Of a DNA stretch of 44,975 bases, positions 24,514-32,969 are shown piece by piece. Both the position numbers and the translations under genes were made by a program. Within the stretch, counting starts at the first letter, position 1; each line of letters opens with the position of its first letter. The notes under the pieces were generated by a model. The model searched no databases, had not been told where the DNA came from, and saw only the letters and a program-made list of their open reading frames with translations. This stretch comes from Acidobacteriota bacterium (GTDB lineage Bacteria; Acidobacteriota; Terriglobia; Acidiferrales; UBA7541): positions 1-44,975 of the forward strand of contig JAFDVY010000018.1 of NCBI GenBank assembly GCA_018268785.1, given 5' to 3'.

Positions 24514-25983
24514 CGGTACCGGTGGCCCGAACCACGCGGTCAGCGCCTCCCTGAGCCCAAGATGATTCCCCTCTCCCACCCAAGCCACGTAACCATCAGG
24601 CCGTATCAACACAGCATCGGGAGCAGAGACCTGACCGATTGCTGGAAGTTTCCACAATGCGTCATTGGTGCCGCACTTGACGTCGATTTGCTGAACGCGG
24701 GCAGCCCAGGGAGCGATGTCGAAGCTGCCGGGCTCGCCAAGGTTGAGAAACACCGGCTGGGCTTTGTGCAACAAACTAAAGACGCGCAGGGGGCCGCTGG
24801 AGGTGAGCAGATCCAGATCCGGCATGCGGCGTCCGAGCAGTGGGTGTCCTTCATCGAGGTTGTAGTGAACGTCCAGGCCAGACATCATGGCAAAGTACTG
24901 TTTGCGAAGCTCCCCTTCTTGCATGAGTTCATTCAGCACTTCACGCAGAGCTTCCATACGAGCATCACTGCGGTCGATCACGCTGAGCGCCATGGTGTTT
25001 CGCAAAACGCGGGCGCCAACGGGATGTCGTTCGGCATGATAGGTTTCCAGCAAGTTTTCCGGCGACGTACCGTGAATCACCTGAGCGAGCTTCCATCCTA
25101 GATTCACAGCATCCTGCACGCCGATGTTGAGGCCCTGCCCACCCATCGGAGGATGAACATGCGCCGCATCGCCTGCGAGTAGCACGCGCCTTTCGCGGTA
25201 AGCGGCTGCTTGGCGAGCCATATCGGTAAACCTGGAGATGTACGTGGCGCTGCGAAGACCAAAATCCGTGCCATAGACGCCGTTCAACGCTGCGCTGACA
25301 TCGCGAAGGGTTGCCTCCTCGCGCTGGGGGAGAACTTGCTCATTCACCACCACGCGAATGCACTGGCCGTCTTCGATTTTTGCGATAGCGTTGATGCCCC
25401 TTTCATTGCGACGGATGCCAAACTCCGGCTCTTCATTCATTTCAACCTCGGCAATCAAGTAGCTGGCCGATGGATCCCAGCCTGGAAAGGCAATGGCCGC
25501 TTTTTTTCGGATGAGACTGCGCGCCCCGTCACAGCCGACGAGATATTTCGCCCGCAAGGAGCGGCCGTCAGAAAGCGCGACCTCGACGCCCGTGTCTTTC
25601 TGAGTGAACCCAGTCACTTCGAGTCCACGATAAAGCGGCACAGCGAACTCGCCAACCCAGCAGGCAAGAATGTGCTCGATGCGGGTTTGCCAGAGCGCGA
25701 GATAGTAGTTGTGGCGACTTGGGAGGTCGCTGATATCGAGAGTGGCGCCGGCAAACGGCGCGCGCTGAATGATCTGCCCCTGCGAAAGAAAGCGATCTGC
25801 GATTCCCCGCTGATCGAGGAGCTCCATGGTGCGTGAATGTAAGCCTCCTGCTCGCAAGCCGGAGAGATTCTGGGTGTCGCGCCGCTCGACAATCGCGACG
25901 TCCACTTTTGCCAGGGCCAATTCGCCCGCCAACATCAACCCGGTGGGGCCTCCGCCGGCGATCACCACTTCGTGCTCGTTCAT
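24505..25983 (-). CDS. FAD-dependent aromatic-type monooxygenase (PHBH fold, RdmE/PgaE-like)
   Basis: 492 residues from ATG 25983. The Rossmann motif is VVIAGGGPTGLMLAGELALA (about 7-26), the DG motif is LVGCDGARSLIRKKA, and the GD motif is LLAGDAAHVHPPMGGQGLNIGVQDAVNLGWKLA. After the FAD domain there is a thioredoxin-like C-terminal domain of about 110 residues, as in polyketide and phenol hydroxylases of this class. These enzymes hydroxylate aromatic rings with NAD(P)H and O2. The substrate is unknown; there are no neighbours of a catabolic or antibiotic pathway. The gene ends inside a repeat element, giving the tail PPVPVA. Confidence 0.88.
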   Translation of the reverse strand: MNEHEVVIAGGGPTGLMLAGELALAKVDVAIVERRDTQNLSGLRAGGLHSRTMELLDQRGIADRFLSQGQIIQRAPFAGATLDISDLPSRHNYYLALWQTRIEHILACWVGEFAVPLYRGLEVTGFTQKDTGVEVALSDGRSLRAKYLVGCDGARSLIRKKAAIAFPGWDPSASYLIAEVEMNEEPEFGIRRNERGINAIAKIEDGQCIRVVVNEQVLPQREEATLRDVSAALNGVYGTDFGLRSATYISRFTDMARQAAAYRERRVLLAGDAAHVHPPMGGQGLNIGVQDAVNLGWKLAQVIHGTSPENLLETYHAERHPVGARVLRNTMALSVIDRSDARMEALREVLNELMQEGELRKQYFAMMSGLDVHYNLDEGHPLLGRRMPDLDLLTSSGPLRVFSLLHKAQPVFLNLGEPGSFDIAPWAARVQQIDVKCGTNDALWKLPAIGQVSAPDAVLIRPDGYVAWVGEGNHLGLREALTAWFGPPVPVA

Positions 25984-26300
25984 TTTGTGCTTCCCATTCC
26001 GTGAAACCGACTTGGGATGGCAACTATGCGGCACAGCCCGGGCCTTGCCGCAAGCCCCCGGTGAGGTTGTATACTAAGAGTGTGGAAAGGAATGGAGCGT
26101 TCTTCTTCCACTCGTACGCAAAGCCACCACAAACGGATCGGGCGCATGGCACAAGGCCTGCATCTGCCTCTCGCCTCTGACTACACGCACAAGAAAAAAC
26201 GGATTCACCGGGCAAAACGCGCGGGGAATGACACTTGTTGGTTTCTAATATGAGAACGGGAATTTCTACGCGACGCCAGTACCGCTATTCATATGAATTT
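25984..26300. other. Region of 317 nt between the monooxygenase and the peptidoglycan-binding protein genes
   Basis: Upstream of the monooxygenase start. It holds a promoter-like TATACT (26070-26075) and a short basic open frame on the plus strand, given separately. I see no recognised RNA or repeat. Confidence 0.4.
26092..26253 (+). CDS. Possible small basic protein, low confidence
   Basis: 53 codons: begins MERSSSTRTQSHHKRIGRM and contains THKKKRIHRAKRA. ATG 26092 follows the TATACT at 26070-26075 by about 16 nt, so translation would start almost at the 5' end of the RNA. There is a GGAAAGGA immediately before the ATG, too close for normal Shine-Dalgarno use. No family is recognised. It may be a chance frame. 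Confidence 0.2.
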   Translation: MERSSSTRTQSHHKRIGRMAQGLHLPLASDYTHKKKRIHRAKRAGNDTCWFLI

Positions 26301-26816
26301 CTAACGCTGATCTTCTGAGGAAGGTTCGGCGGAATTGAATTTGGAGGAAGTTAACCGGGAAACAGACCCTGGAGGCGCCTGGGGAGCCGCCACGCCAGCG
26401 GTGGTCGAACCCAAACCCAATTTTTGCAACGTCGGCGCGTCCAATCGTCCCGTTGGATTCAGACCATGCCCCGACTGATATTTTTTCATGGCCGAAACGG
26501 TGGAATCATCCCATTTTCCGTTCGGCGTTCCGCTGAACGAACCGTCCTTCGCCAGCGCAGTTTGAATCTCGTTGATGCGGTCCGCCGTGGGCGCTTTCTG
26601 TCCCGGCTGACGCCGCGTTCTCTTCCCTTTTTTCGATGAACTTTTCGAGGAGCTCTTACCCGTGGACTTGTGGGCGGCTGACTTTTGCGCGTTGGCGGCA
26701 CTTCGCGCTTTTTTCTTGGCGGCTGCGCTTTGCGCGTGAGCTCTTTGAGGCGATATCAACATCGCCGCAGCAAAAATCAACAGCAGAAATGGGAGCACCA
26801 CTTTTCGGCCAACCAC
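26301..26816 (-). CDS. Secreted peptidoglycan-binding-domain protein
   Basis: 171 residues. A signal peptide (KVVLPFLLLIFAAAMLISPQRAHAQ) is followed by a 45-residue Lys/Ser/Ala-rich, strongly basic linker. The folded part, about residues 78-135 (INEIQTALAKDGSF to APTLQKLGLG), is a PG_binding_1 domain, a three-helix module that attaches proteins to the cell wall; the NGKWDDSTVSAMKKYQ segment is diagnostic. The C-terminal tail is Pro/Ser/Ala-rich. No catalytic domain is present, so it probably binds peptidoglycan or works as an accessory. It lies 65 nt after htrA on the same strand, with a terminator-like hairpin between them. Confidence 0.8.
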   Translation of the reverse strand: MVGRKVVLPFLLLIFAAAMLISPQRAHAQSAAAKKKARSAANAQKSAAHKSTGKSSSKSSSKKGKRTRRQPGQKAPTADRINEIQTALAKDGSFSGTPNGKWDDSTVSAMKKYQSGHGLNPTGRLDAPTLQKLGLGSTTAGVAAPQAPPGSVSRLTSSKFNSAEPSSEDQR

Positions 26817-26840
26817 GTTTTCGTCCTTGTTAGAAATTAA

Positions 26841-26864
26841 GCGGCCCGATTTTCGTCGGGCCGC
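26841..26864 (-). terminator. Terminator-like hairpin after htrA
   Basis: GCGGCCCGA / TCGGGCCGC, a perfect 9-bp stem with a 6-nt loop; on the complement it is followed by TTAATTTC, a weak T tract. It may reduce read-through from htrA into the downstream gene. Confidence 0.6.
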
Positions 26865-26881
26865 CCTTGCTTCGATTCACT

Positions 26882-28459
26882 TTACTGAACGTTATCTGCC
26901 GGCACCGTCCCGGGCAAATAAACAGTGAGCACTCGATTGCTATCCTGGCGGCGCAGAACTTTGAACACAACGTTCTGCCCGGGTTTGAGTTTCGAAATGG
27001 CGGCTTTGTATTCAGCCACGGAACCAACGGGCTGGCGATTGACTTCGGCAATTACGTCGCCACGCCCGAATCCGAGGTCGTCCGCAAAACTGGCCGGCTC
27101 GACATCCGTCACCAGCACGCCCTTTTGGCCTTCGATGCCAACACGGCTTGCGCGATCCGGAGTCAGGCTTTCCACGTGCAGGCCAAATTCCGCCGGCGCT
27201 GCGTCGTCCTTCTGATCGCTCATGCGCCCAGCCGAATTCGGAAACACGCGAGTGCGGTCCTCCACGGTCGCCGTCGCTTCCTTGGTAGCTCCGTCGCGCA
27301 CGTAGCTCAATTTAACTTTGCTCCCAATTGGAGCCTGCGCGATGGGATTCACCAAATCGTTTCCAGTTTTCACCGGCGTTCCGTTCACGCTGGTAATCAC
27401 GTCCCCGCCCTTGAGTCCCGCCTTTTCTGCAGGGCTGCCGGGTTCGACGCTCATGATCACCACGCCGTGCGGCGCGCCAAGCTCCTTGAGCGTAATTGAA
27501 TTGGTGCCCAAGTCTTCCTGGAAGCTGACGCCAATCGAGCCGCGCGTGACGCGGCCTGTGGAAATAAGCTGGTTGTAAACGTTGATGGCGACAGTGGAAG
27601 GCAGAGCAAATCCCACGCCTTCATAACCGCGGCTGCCCGTGATGATTGCGGTGTTGATGCCGATGACTTCGCCGGCCATGTCCACGAGCGGACCGCCGGA
27701 ATTCCCGGGATTGATCGCCGCGTCGGTCTGGATGAATTTCTGGAATTGGCGTCCAACTCCGCCGCGGTCCTTTGCACTGATGATTCCCGCGGTCACGGTT
27801 GCGTTCAATCCAAACGGGCTGCCAATGGCTAGCACCCAATCGCCAACCTGCACGCCGTCTGAATTGCCCAGCTTCGCGGTCGGCAAATCCTTGCCGGCAT
27901 CCACTTTGATTACGGCGAGGTCGGTCTCTTCATCGACGCCGACAACCTTAGCAGTGAGCTTCGTGGTTTCCCCGTTGAGTTGCACTTGAATCTTTGTGGC
28001 CTGATCCACAACGTGATTGTTCGTGAGGATGAATCCGCGTTTGTCGACAATTACGCCGGAACCGAGGCTGCGCTCCGCCGCAGGAGGAGCATCGCCGCCT
28101 CTGCCGTCAAAGAAGCGGTCAAAGAAGTCCTGCATCGGGTCGTCCTGATTGTCGTCCTGGGGGGCCCGGCGCTTCTTTGCACTTGGCTTCTTTTCCATCA
28201 CTTGAGTCGTGGAAATGTTGACAACGGCAGGCTCGACGCGGTTCACAATGCTCGCAAACGAATTCGATGAGGGAATTGCATCGGGCACGGCCAGAGGGGT
28301 GCCCTTTCCAGCGAAGGTGAACGTCTTCATGGCAGACGTCTTGCCGGAAATCACCGTGCCAAGCAGAATCCCCACAACCAGCGTTAACGCAATCGAAAGA
28401 CCGGCAATCCAAGTTCGGTGCCGGTTCATTCTCTTTACTTCTTGTATTTGCTCACTCAT
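26882..28459 (-). CDS. HtrA/DegP-family periplasmic serine protease
   Basis: 525 residues from ATG 28459 (AGGAG about 11 nt upstream). One N-terminal membrane anchor (WIAGLSIALTLVVGILLGTVI, about 17-37) precedes a trypsin-like protease domain with triad H149 (TNNHVV), D180 (ETDLAVIK) and S254 (NPGNSGGP), and two PDZ domains (about 310-400 and 430-520; the first contains GLKGGDVITSVNG, the second GFGRGDVIAEVN). It degrades or refolds damaged envelope proteins. An insertion rich in Asp, Lys and Gly (about residues 90-125) lies between the anchor and the protease, the usual place of the regulatory LA loop. The next gene is a secreted peptidoglycan-binding protein. Confidence 0.93.
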   Translation of the reverse strand: MSEQIQEVKRMNRHRTWIAGLSIALTLVVGILLGTVISGKTSAMKTFTFAGKGTPLAVPDAIPSSNSFASIVNRVEPAVVNISTTQVMEKKPSAKKRRAPQDDNQDDPMQDFFDRFFDGRGGDAPPAAERSLGSGVIVDKRGFILTNNHVVDQATKIQVQLNGETTKLTAKVVGVDEETDLAVIKVDAGKDLPTAKLGNSDGVQVGDWVLAIGSPFGLNATVTAGIISAKDRGGVGRQFQKFIQTDAAINPGNSGGPLVDMAGEVIGINTAIITGSRGYEGVGFALPSTVAINVYNQLISTGRVTRGSIGVSFQEDLGTNSITLKELGAPHGVVIMSVEPGSPAEKAGLKGGDVITSVNGTPVKTGNDLVNPIAQAPIGSKVKLSYVRDGATKEATATVEDRTRVFPNSAGRMSDQKDDAAPAEFGLHVESLTPDRASRVGIEGQKGVLVTDVEPASFADDLGFGRGDVIAEVNRQPVGSVAEYKAAISKLKPGQNVVFKVLRRQDSNRVLTVYLPGTVPADNVQ

Positions 28460-28519
28460 TGTCCCATTGCTCCTCTTTCGCCCGTACCGAATCCCTGGGA
28501 GCACACCCTTGTTCTCCCT

Positions 28520-28528
28520 ACTATAACA
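28520..28528 (-). promoter_or_regulatory. Extended -10 promoter of htrA
   Basis: TGTTATAGT on the complement, an extended -10 (TGnTATAAT with one change) about 60 nt before the htrA start. No good -35 is seen. Confidence 0.45.
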
Positions 28529-28710
28529 CTCCGATTTGCCTGGAGTTGCCCTGCGCAATCCGCCTATTGCGCTTCAAAACACACTGGCCCTCCGAGCAGT
28601 ATAAGGAGGACCGGGGTCGGCTTTATGGCGCGGCTATTTCAATCCACCATTATATTGGACGCAAGCAGAGGCAATTTTGTTGTCAGGCTATTTTTGTCCG
28701 GAGTCGCAGG

Positions 28711-30276
28711 TTAGCCTTGTGCAACCTGACAAAGTTCCGCCAAGCGCTCGTGGGTGCCCTCTGCATCAGGGGCTTTTTCCGGTGCAGCCCATTCGTGAGG
28801 TGAACCCGCCGCCAGCAGCAATCGCGCAACGCCCACGTGATCCGCACCGTTCTTTGCCTCGTGTCTCCAGCCCTCACATGCCCAGACGAGCGGTGTTGCC
28901 GCGAACATTCCGTCCACGGCATTCACCGAAGCGCCGCGCGCAAGCAGCACCCGAACCGCCTCGACATGGCCGCCCATCGCCGCTCGATGCAGGGCCTCCA
29001 CGCCGTTGCTGTCTTTCACATTTGGATCGAAGCCGCACGCCAGCATGGTTTCCAGAATTTTGGCTTCGCCGCGTTCCGCCGGAGTATGCATCATCAAGTG
29101 ATGCTCCGCACGCAACTCGTTGCGCAGATTCGGATGCTCGTTCAGCAATGATTGTGCGAGCGCTTTATTGCCGGAAGTGCAGGCTGCGACAAATCGGTCC
29201 AAAGGAGAGAGCTCGTCCTTGGCTCCATGCTTCAGCAACCAGGACGCTACTTCGTCATTTCCATGCAGTGCAGCAAGCGCGTAGGCCGTGCGGCCATCCG
29301 GGCGGTGTTTGTTCACGTCTGCTCCGTTGGAGACCAGGAGTTCCACGGTCGGAATATCCAACCGCTGCGCTGCAATATGCAGGGGTGAATCTCCAGCCTG
29401 GGCCCAAGCCAAATTGGGGTCGGCCTTGTGGCTCAAAAGCCATCCAACGCTTTCGATATTTTCCTGCTTCATCCAGCCCAGAATGTACGCGAGCGGAGGA
29501 ACACTTCCGGCGATGCCATTTGCGTTTGCGCCGAAGCGATCCAGCAGATCCAGCGCCGCAATGTTGCCGCTGCCTGCAGCGATGTGCATCGAGACTCCGT
29601 CGGTTGGATTTGCGCCGCTCTCGAGGAGAAGCTGTGCGAGTTCGATCTGTCCTGTTGCGATCAGAGCCCCCCAGAGCGCCGTGCGAGGCAGCTCTGGATG
29701 CCAATTCCAGTCATATTCGGCATTGGGATTCGCGCCAAGGCGAAGTAATTCGCGCGCAATTTTCACCAGACCGTTCGTTCGCTCGGGTGAGTCTTTCTGA
29801 AGAAATGTATGACACACATATAAGAGAGGTTCCCAATTCTGGACGCCGCCGCGTTGTCGCACCATGCCGGGGTCCGCTTTCAGGCGCGCTTCCACAGCTT
29901 CGGCGTCGCCCAATACGAGTTCTGTGTACAAATTTGCGTGCGCGATTCCCGAGTGCCTTGCGAGCAATCGGAACGCACGCTCCGGCGCGTTGCCCGTTGC
30001 GCAGCGCACAAACTCGTCCACTGCGGCGGCGAAAGAGAGGGAGCGCTCTTCTACTTCGTCTTTCAATTCGTTCCATGATTTAAAGCCGTACTCGCGCGCA
30101 AGCACAAATTGTGCGTCGTGCAAGGCAATTGCTTCCGGCTTCAGGGATCGCCCGATAAGGACTGCCTCGAACCTTTGAATTGCATCCGGCTCTTGGTTTC
30201 GGGCTGCGGTGAGTAACGACTTGGCTTGCTTTTTGAGCTGCTCCAGGTTGGCGCGCTCGGGTAATTGCAACGTCAT
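28711..30276 (-). CDS. Ankyrin-repeat protein
   Basis: 521 residues from ATG 30276, which has GGAGG 5 nt upstream. The first 80 residues (LPERANLEQLKKQAKSLL ... LHDAQFVLAREYGFKSWNELK) form a helical domain that often precedes ankyrin arrays in Acidobacteriota and related bacteria. From about residue 100 to the end there are ankyrin repeats, with diagnostic stretches such as GDSPLHIAAQRLDIPTVELL, DGRTAYALAALHGNDEVASWLL and GVEALHRAAMGGHVEAVRVLL. No signal peptide or membrane segment, so it is presumably cytosolic and mediates protein contacts. Its partner is unknown. Confidence 0.85.
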   Translation of the reverse strand: MTLQLPERANLEQLKKQAKSLLTAARNQEPDAIQRFEAVLIGRSLKPEAIALHDAQFVLAREYGFKSWNELKDEVEERSLSFAAAVDEFVRCATGNAPERAFRLLARHSGIAHANLYTELVLGDAEAVEARLKADPGMVRQRGGVQNWEPLLYVCHTFLQKDSPERTNGLVKIARELLRLGANPNAEYDWNWHPELPRTALWGALIATGQIELAQLLLESGANPTDGVSMHIAAGSGNIAALDLLDRFGANANGIAGSVPPLAYILGWMKQENIESVGWLLSHKADPNLAWAQAGDSPLHIAAQRLDIPTVELLVSNGADVNKHRPDGRTAYALAALHGNDEVASWLLKHGAKDELSPLDRFVAACTSGNKALAQSLLNEHPNLRNELRAEHHLMMHTPAERGEAKILETMLACGFDPNVKDSNGVEALHRAAMGGHVEAVRVLLARGASVNAVDGMFAATPLVWACEGWRHEAKNGADHVGVARLLLAAGSPHEWAAPEKAPDAEGTHERLAELCQVAQG

Positions 30277-30490
30277 AAAGACCTCCATGCTATGGCCTGG
30301 GTTCGCAGTCAGGCAGCACGGGATCTAGACGTGCATTGGACTTCGATTGGCAGTGGGCTTAGCCCTTCGCGCGAACCTGCAGGCGCCTGGAGCGCACACA
30401 CTCTAGGTAACACGCATGGATCGATACAGTCAAGAATTTTAGGATCCTGGCAAGCGTACAAATCGAAAAAGTCGCAGAATGGCTGCCAAA

Positions 30491-31279
30491 CTACACCGTT
30501 CCGCTGGCTACGACCATGAGCCACATTTGAAAAAACTCGCCGCGTTCCTGCAGGGTCTCTTGCTCCGTCAGCCATTCTTCCACTTCCGTCGTAGAGGCCA
30601 GCCCATCTTCCGCGGCCTTCAATACTGTGCCCACGGCAACGCGCTGGAAAAACTCGTAAGGCGTGGTGATCGCGAAGCAGTCCGTTTGGACGCCCTTCAA
30701 TCCCGCCTGTCGGGCAAGCGCGGGTAATTCCCTTCCGGAATTTCCATTTGGCATGGACGCGCAAATCAGGGAGGTCATCTTTCGCGTCAGCGCTGGCTTC
30801 GTCGAATAAATAGCCGTGGAATCAATTTCGGTGTCCACCAGACAAATCCGCCCCCCAGGCTTCACCACACGCATCATCTCGCGGATGGCAGCCAGCCGAT
30901 CCGGTAAATAGAGAAAAACCCGCTCACATCGGGCTGAATCGAAGAACCTGTCTGGAAAAGGAATCGCCGTCGCATTGCCGACGTGGAACTCGACGCCTTG
31001 ACGACCTGCGGCCCTCTCGCGTGCCGCTTCGATCATTGCCGAACTGACATCGACGCCTGCGGCTAGTCCGTTAGGCCCAACGACGTCTGCAATCGGAAAT
31101 GTCGCCCCTCCAATCCCGCAGCCAAGATCCAGTACTCTGTGACCGGCGGCAAGACTTAAACACTGAGCCGCGTGGGCCCGGATACTCTTGACACTTCCCT
31201 GACCATCGAGAAACGAAAGGAACTTGATGAAATACTCGGGTGACGCATCCGGCTGGGTAAATCCACCAATTCTCGACAT
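30491..31279 (-). CDS. Class I SAM-dependent methyltransferase
   Basis: 262 residues. The SAM-binding motif I is HRVLDLGCGIGGATFPIAD (about residues 47-65), followed by motif II VDVSSAMIEAARERA, motif III SARCERVFLYLPDR, and the MMRVVKPGGRICLVDTE post-motif, a Methyltransf_11-type layout. It can methylate a small molecule or lipid; the acceptor is not predictable. The 214-nt gap on its downstream side (30277-30490) contains no recognised element apart from a TTGACT at 30428-30433 (complement), a possible ankyrin-gene -35. It points away from the SAM-II riboswitch beyond its start. Confidence 0.85.
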   Translation of the reverse strand: MSRIGGFTQPDASPEYFIKFLSFLDGQGSVKSIRAHAAQCLSLAAGHRVLDLGCGIGGATFPIADVVGPNGLAAGVDVSSAMIEAARERAAGRQGVEFHVGNATAIPFPDRFFDSARCERVFLYLPDRLAAIREMMRVVKPGGRICLVDTEIDSTAIYSTKPALTRKMTSLICASMPNGNSGRELPALARQAGLKGVQTDCFAITTPYEFFQRVAVGTVLKAAEDGLASTTEVEEWLTEQETLQERGEFFQMWLMVVASGTV

Positions 31280-31389
31280 GAATGTTAGCTTCGCTCCTTT
31301 TTCGAACGCATCCTATTTCAGGCGTTCAAATCAGGCAACTCCCAAACAGGGGAGGCGAGAACTTCTGTTTTCAGCCGCTCGCAAATCCC

Positions 31390-31418
31390 TTGACTTTACA
31401 GGCCAATTCCCTCATTCT
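31390..31418 (+). promoter_or_regulatory. Possible promoter of the thrC-moaD transcript
   Basis: TTGACT (31390-31395), 17-nt spacer, CATTCT (31413-31418). The -10 is weak. It is the best candidate that places the whole riboswitch downstream of the transcription start (about 31425). Confidence 0.3.
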
Positions 31419-31442
31419 CGTTTCAGTCGCGGTTTGCGGCGT

Positions 31443-31492
<50 letters not shown>

Positions 31493-31520
31493 TGTCGAGT
31501 TTCCCAGAGCTTTTCTGAGA

Positions 31521-31554
31521 CCCTCCTTGCACTCTTTGGCACGGAGGGATTTTT
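31521..31554 (+). terminator. Intrinsic-terminator hairpin between the SAM-II aptamer and thrC
   Basis: CCCTCC / GGAGGG stem with an inner TGC / GCA extension, followed by ATTTTTG. It begins 28 nt after the aptamer, so it is the likely expression platform. The thrC start is a further 135 nt away, with a GTAG repeat in between. Confidence 0.75.
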
Positions 31555-31604
31555 GTTTTCTGCCCTCCTTGCTGCCCTAGTCGCTTATCGCGCCATCGCT
31601 GACC

Positions 31605-31631
31605 ATGTGCCGGGCTGAAGCCCGGCGCTAC
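31605..31631 (-). repeat. GTAG-footed REP-like palindrome in the thrC leader
   Basis: On the complement GTAGCGCCGGGCTTCAGCCC then GGCACAT; 8-bp stem. It lies inside the thrC 5' leader, 58 nt before the start codon. Confidence 0.8.
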
Positions 31632-31689
31632 AAAGGCAACTGGGCGCACTAACGTCGCGCCGCTAAACAGGTGTAATTGCGAGGACGCT

Positions 31690-32949
31690 ATGTCTGAAAC
31701 TTATCAACTCCGCTGCCGCGAATGTGGCAAATTCTGGGGGAACACGCCCAAGTCCTTCTGTGAGGAATGTTTCTCTCCGCTCGAAGTCGCCTATGACTAT
31801 GACGCCCTCAAGAAAATCGCCCGCAAAGAAAACCTCGCTTCGCGCGACTTCAATATGTGGCGCTACTCGGAGCTCCTGCCGCTTCCCGAGGGATTTGTCG
31901 CGCCGAATTCTGCAGGCGGAACTCCGCTGGTTGCCGCGCGACACCTTGCAAAGAACCTTGGCGTAAAAAACCTCTACGTTAAGAATGACGCCGTGTGCTT
32001 CCCTTCGCTCTCGTTCAAGGATCGCGTTGTTGCCACGGCGCTTGCCGCGGCGAGGCGATTTGAATTTAGGACGGTCGGTTGCTCATCCACAGGAAATCTC
32101 GCGAACGCGGTGGCCGCGCAATCCGCGCAGCAAGGGTTCGACGCCTGCGTTTTCATTCCCGCCGATCTCGAGCCGGCAAAAATTCTCAACACGGCCGTCT
32201 ATGGCGCGCGCATCGTTCGCATCAACGGAAACTACGATCACGTGAACCGTCTTTGCGCGCAAATTGCCGACCGCTTTCAGTGGGGGCTGGTCAATGTGAA
32301 TCTTCGCCCTTATTACGCAGAAGGTTCCAAAACACATGGCTACGAAATCGCCGAACAGCTCGGCTGGACACTTCCCGACAACGTGGTAGTGCCGATGGCC
32401 GGAGGATCGTTAATTGGAAAGATTGCAAAAGCGTTCCGGGAATTGGTTTTGCTTGGCTGGGTAAAAGAAAAGCCCGTGAAATTTTTTGGCGCTCAAGCGA
32501 CCGGTTGTTCGCCCATTTCCAGCGCCGTCAAGAACGGCTTGAAGCGCTTCGATCCGCAAAAACCCAACACCATCGCCCGCTCGCTTGCCATCGGGAATCC
32601 GGCCGACGGCAACTATGCTTCTGAATTGATCCGAACTTCGGGCGGCTGGGCCGACGATGTTTCCGATCCAGAAATCGTGGACGCTATTCAATTGCTCGCG
32701 GAAACCGAGGGAATCTTTGGCGAAACTGCCGCGGGTGTGACGGTCGGCGTGACGAAGAAGCTTATTCATGCTGGGCGCATTGGCGCGAATGAAACCACTG
32801 TCGTCTGCGTTACGGGCAACGGTCTCAAGACCACCGACGCCATCGTTTCCGAATATCCGCTGACCGAAGCCATCGCACCGCGCCTCGATGCTTTTGAGGC
32901 CTATCTTGATGCACAAATCGGCGCTTCGGCGGCAGCGGCAAAAGTCTAG
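31690..32949 (+). CDS. thrC: Threonine synthase family PLP enzyme, possibly a sulfur-transferring relative
   Basis: 419 residues from ATG 31690 (GAGG 5 nt upstream). Threonine synthases convert O-phosphohomoserine to threonine on PLP. The N-terminus holds a four-cysteine ribbon (C9, C12, C24, C27). PLP lysine 110 is in SLSFKDRVV. The loop before it reads NDAVCFPSLSFKDR where classical ThrC has NPTGSFKDR; this variant is common in a distinct subgroup that is annotated as threonine synthase. The CSSTGNLANAVAA phosphate-binding region and GNPADG/GNGLKT motifs are intact. It is controlled by a SAM-II riboswitch and followed by a MoaD-like gene, both unusual for threonine synthesis; function is therefore open (see findings). 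Confidence 0.88.
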   Translation: MSETYQLRCRECGKFWGNTPKSFCEECFSPLEVAYDYDALKKIARKENLASRDFNMWRYSELLPLPEGFVAPNSAGGTPLVAARHLAKNLGVKNLYVKNDAVCFPSLSFKDRVVATALAAARRFEFRTVGCSSTGNLANAVAAQSAQQGFDACVFIPADLEPAKILNTAVYGARIVRINGNYDHVNRLCAQIADRFQWGLVNVNLRPYYAEGSKTHGYEIAEQLGWTLPDNVVVPMAGGSLIGKIAKAFRELVLLGWVKEKPVKFFGAQATGCSPISSAVKNGLKRFDPQKPNTIARSLAIGNPADGNYASELIRTSGGWADDVSDPEIVDAIQLLAETEGIFGETAAGVTVGVTKKLIHAGRIGANETTVVCVTGNGLKTTDAIVSEYPLTEAIAPRLDAFEAYLDAQIGASAAAAKV

Positions 32950-32969
32950 TTTTCAGGAGAAAAGCAAAA

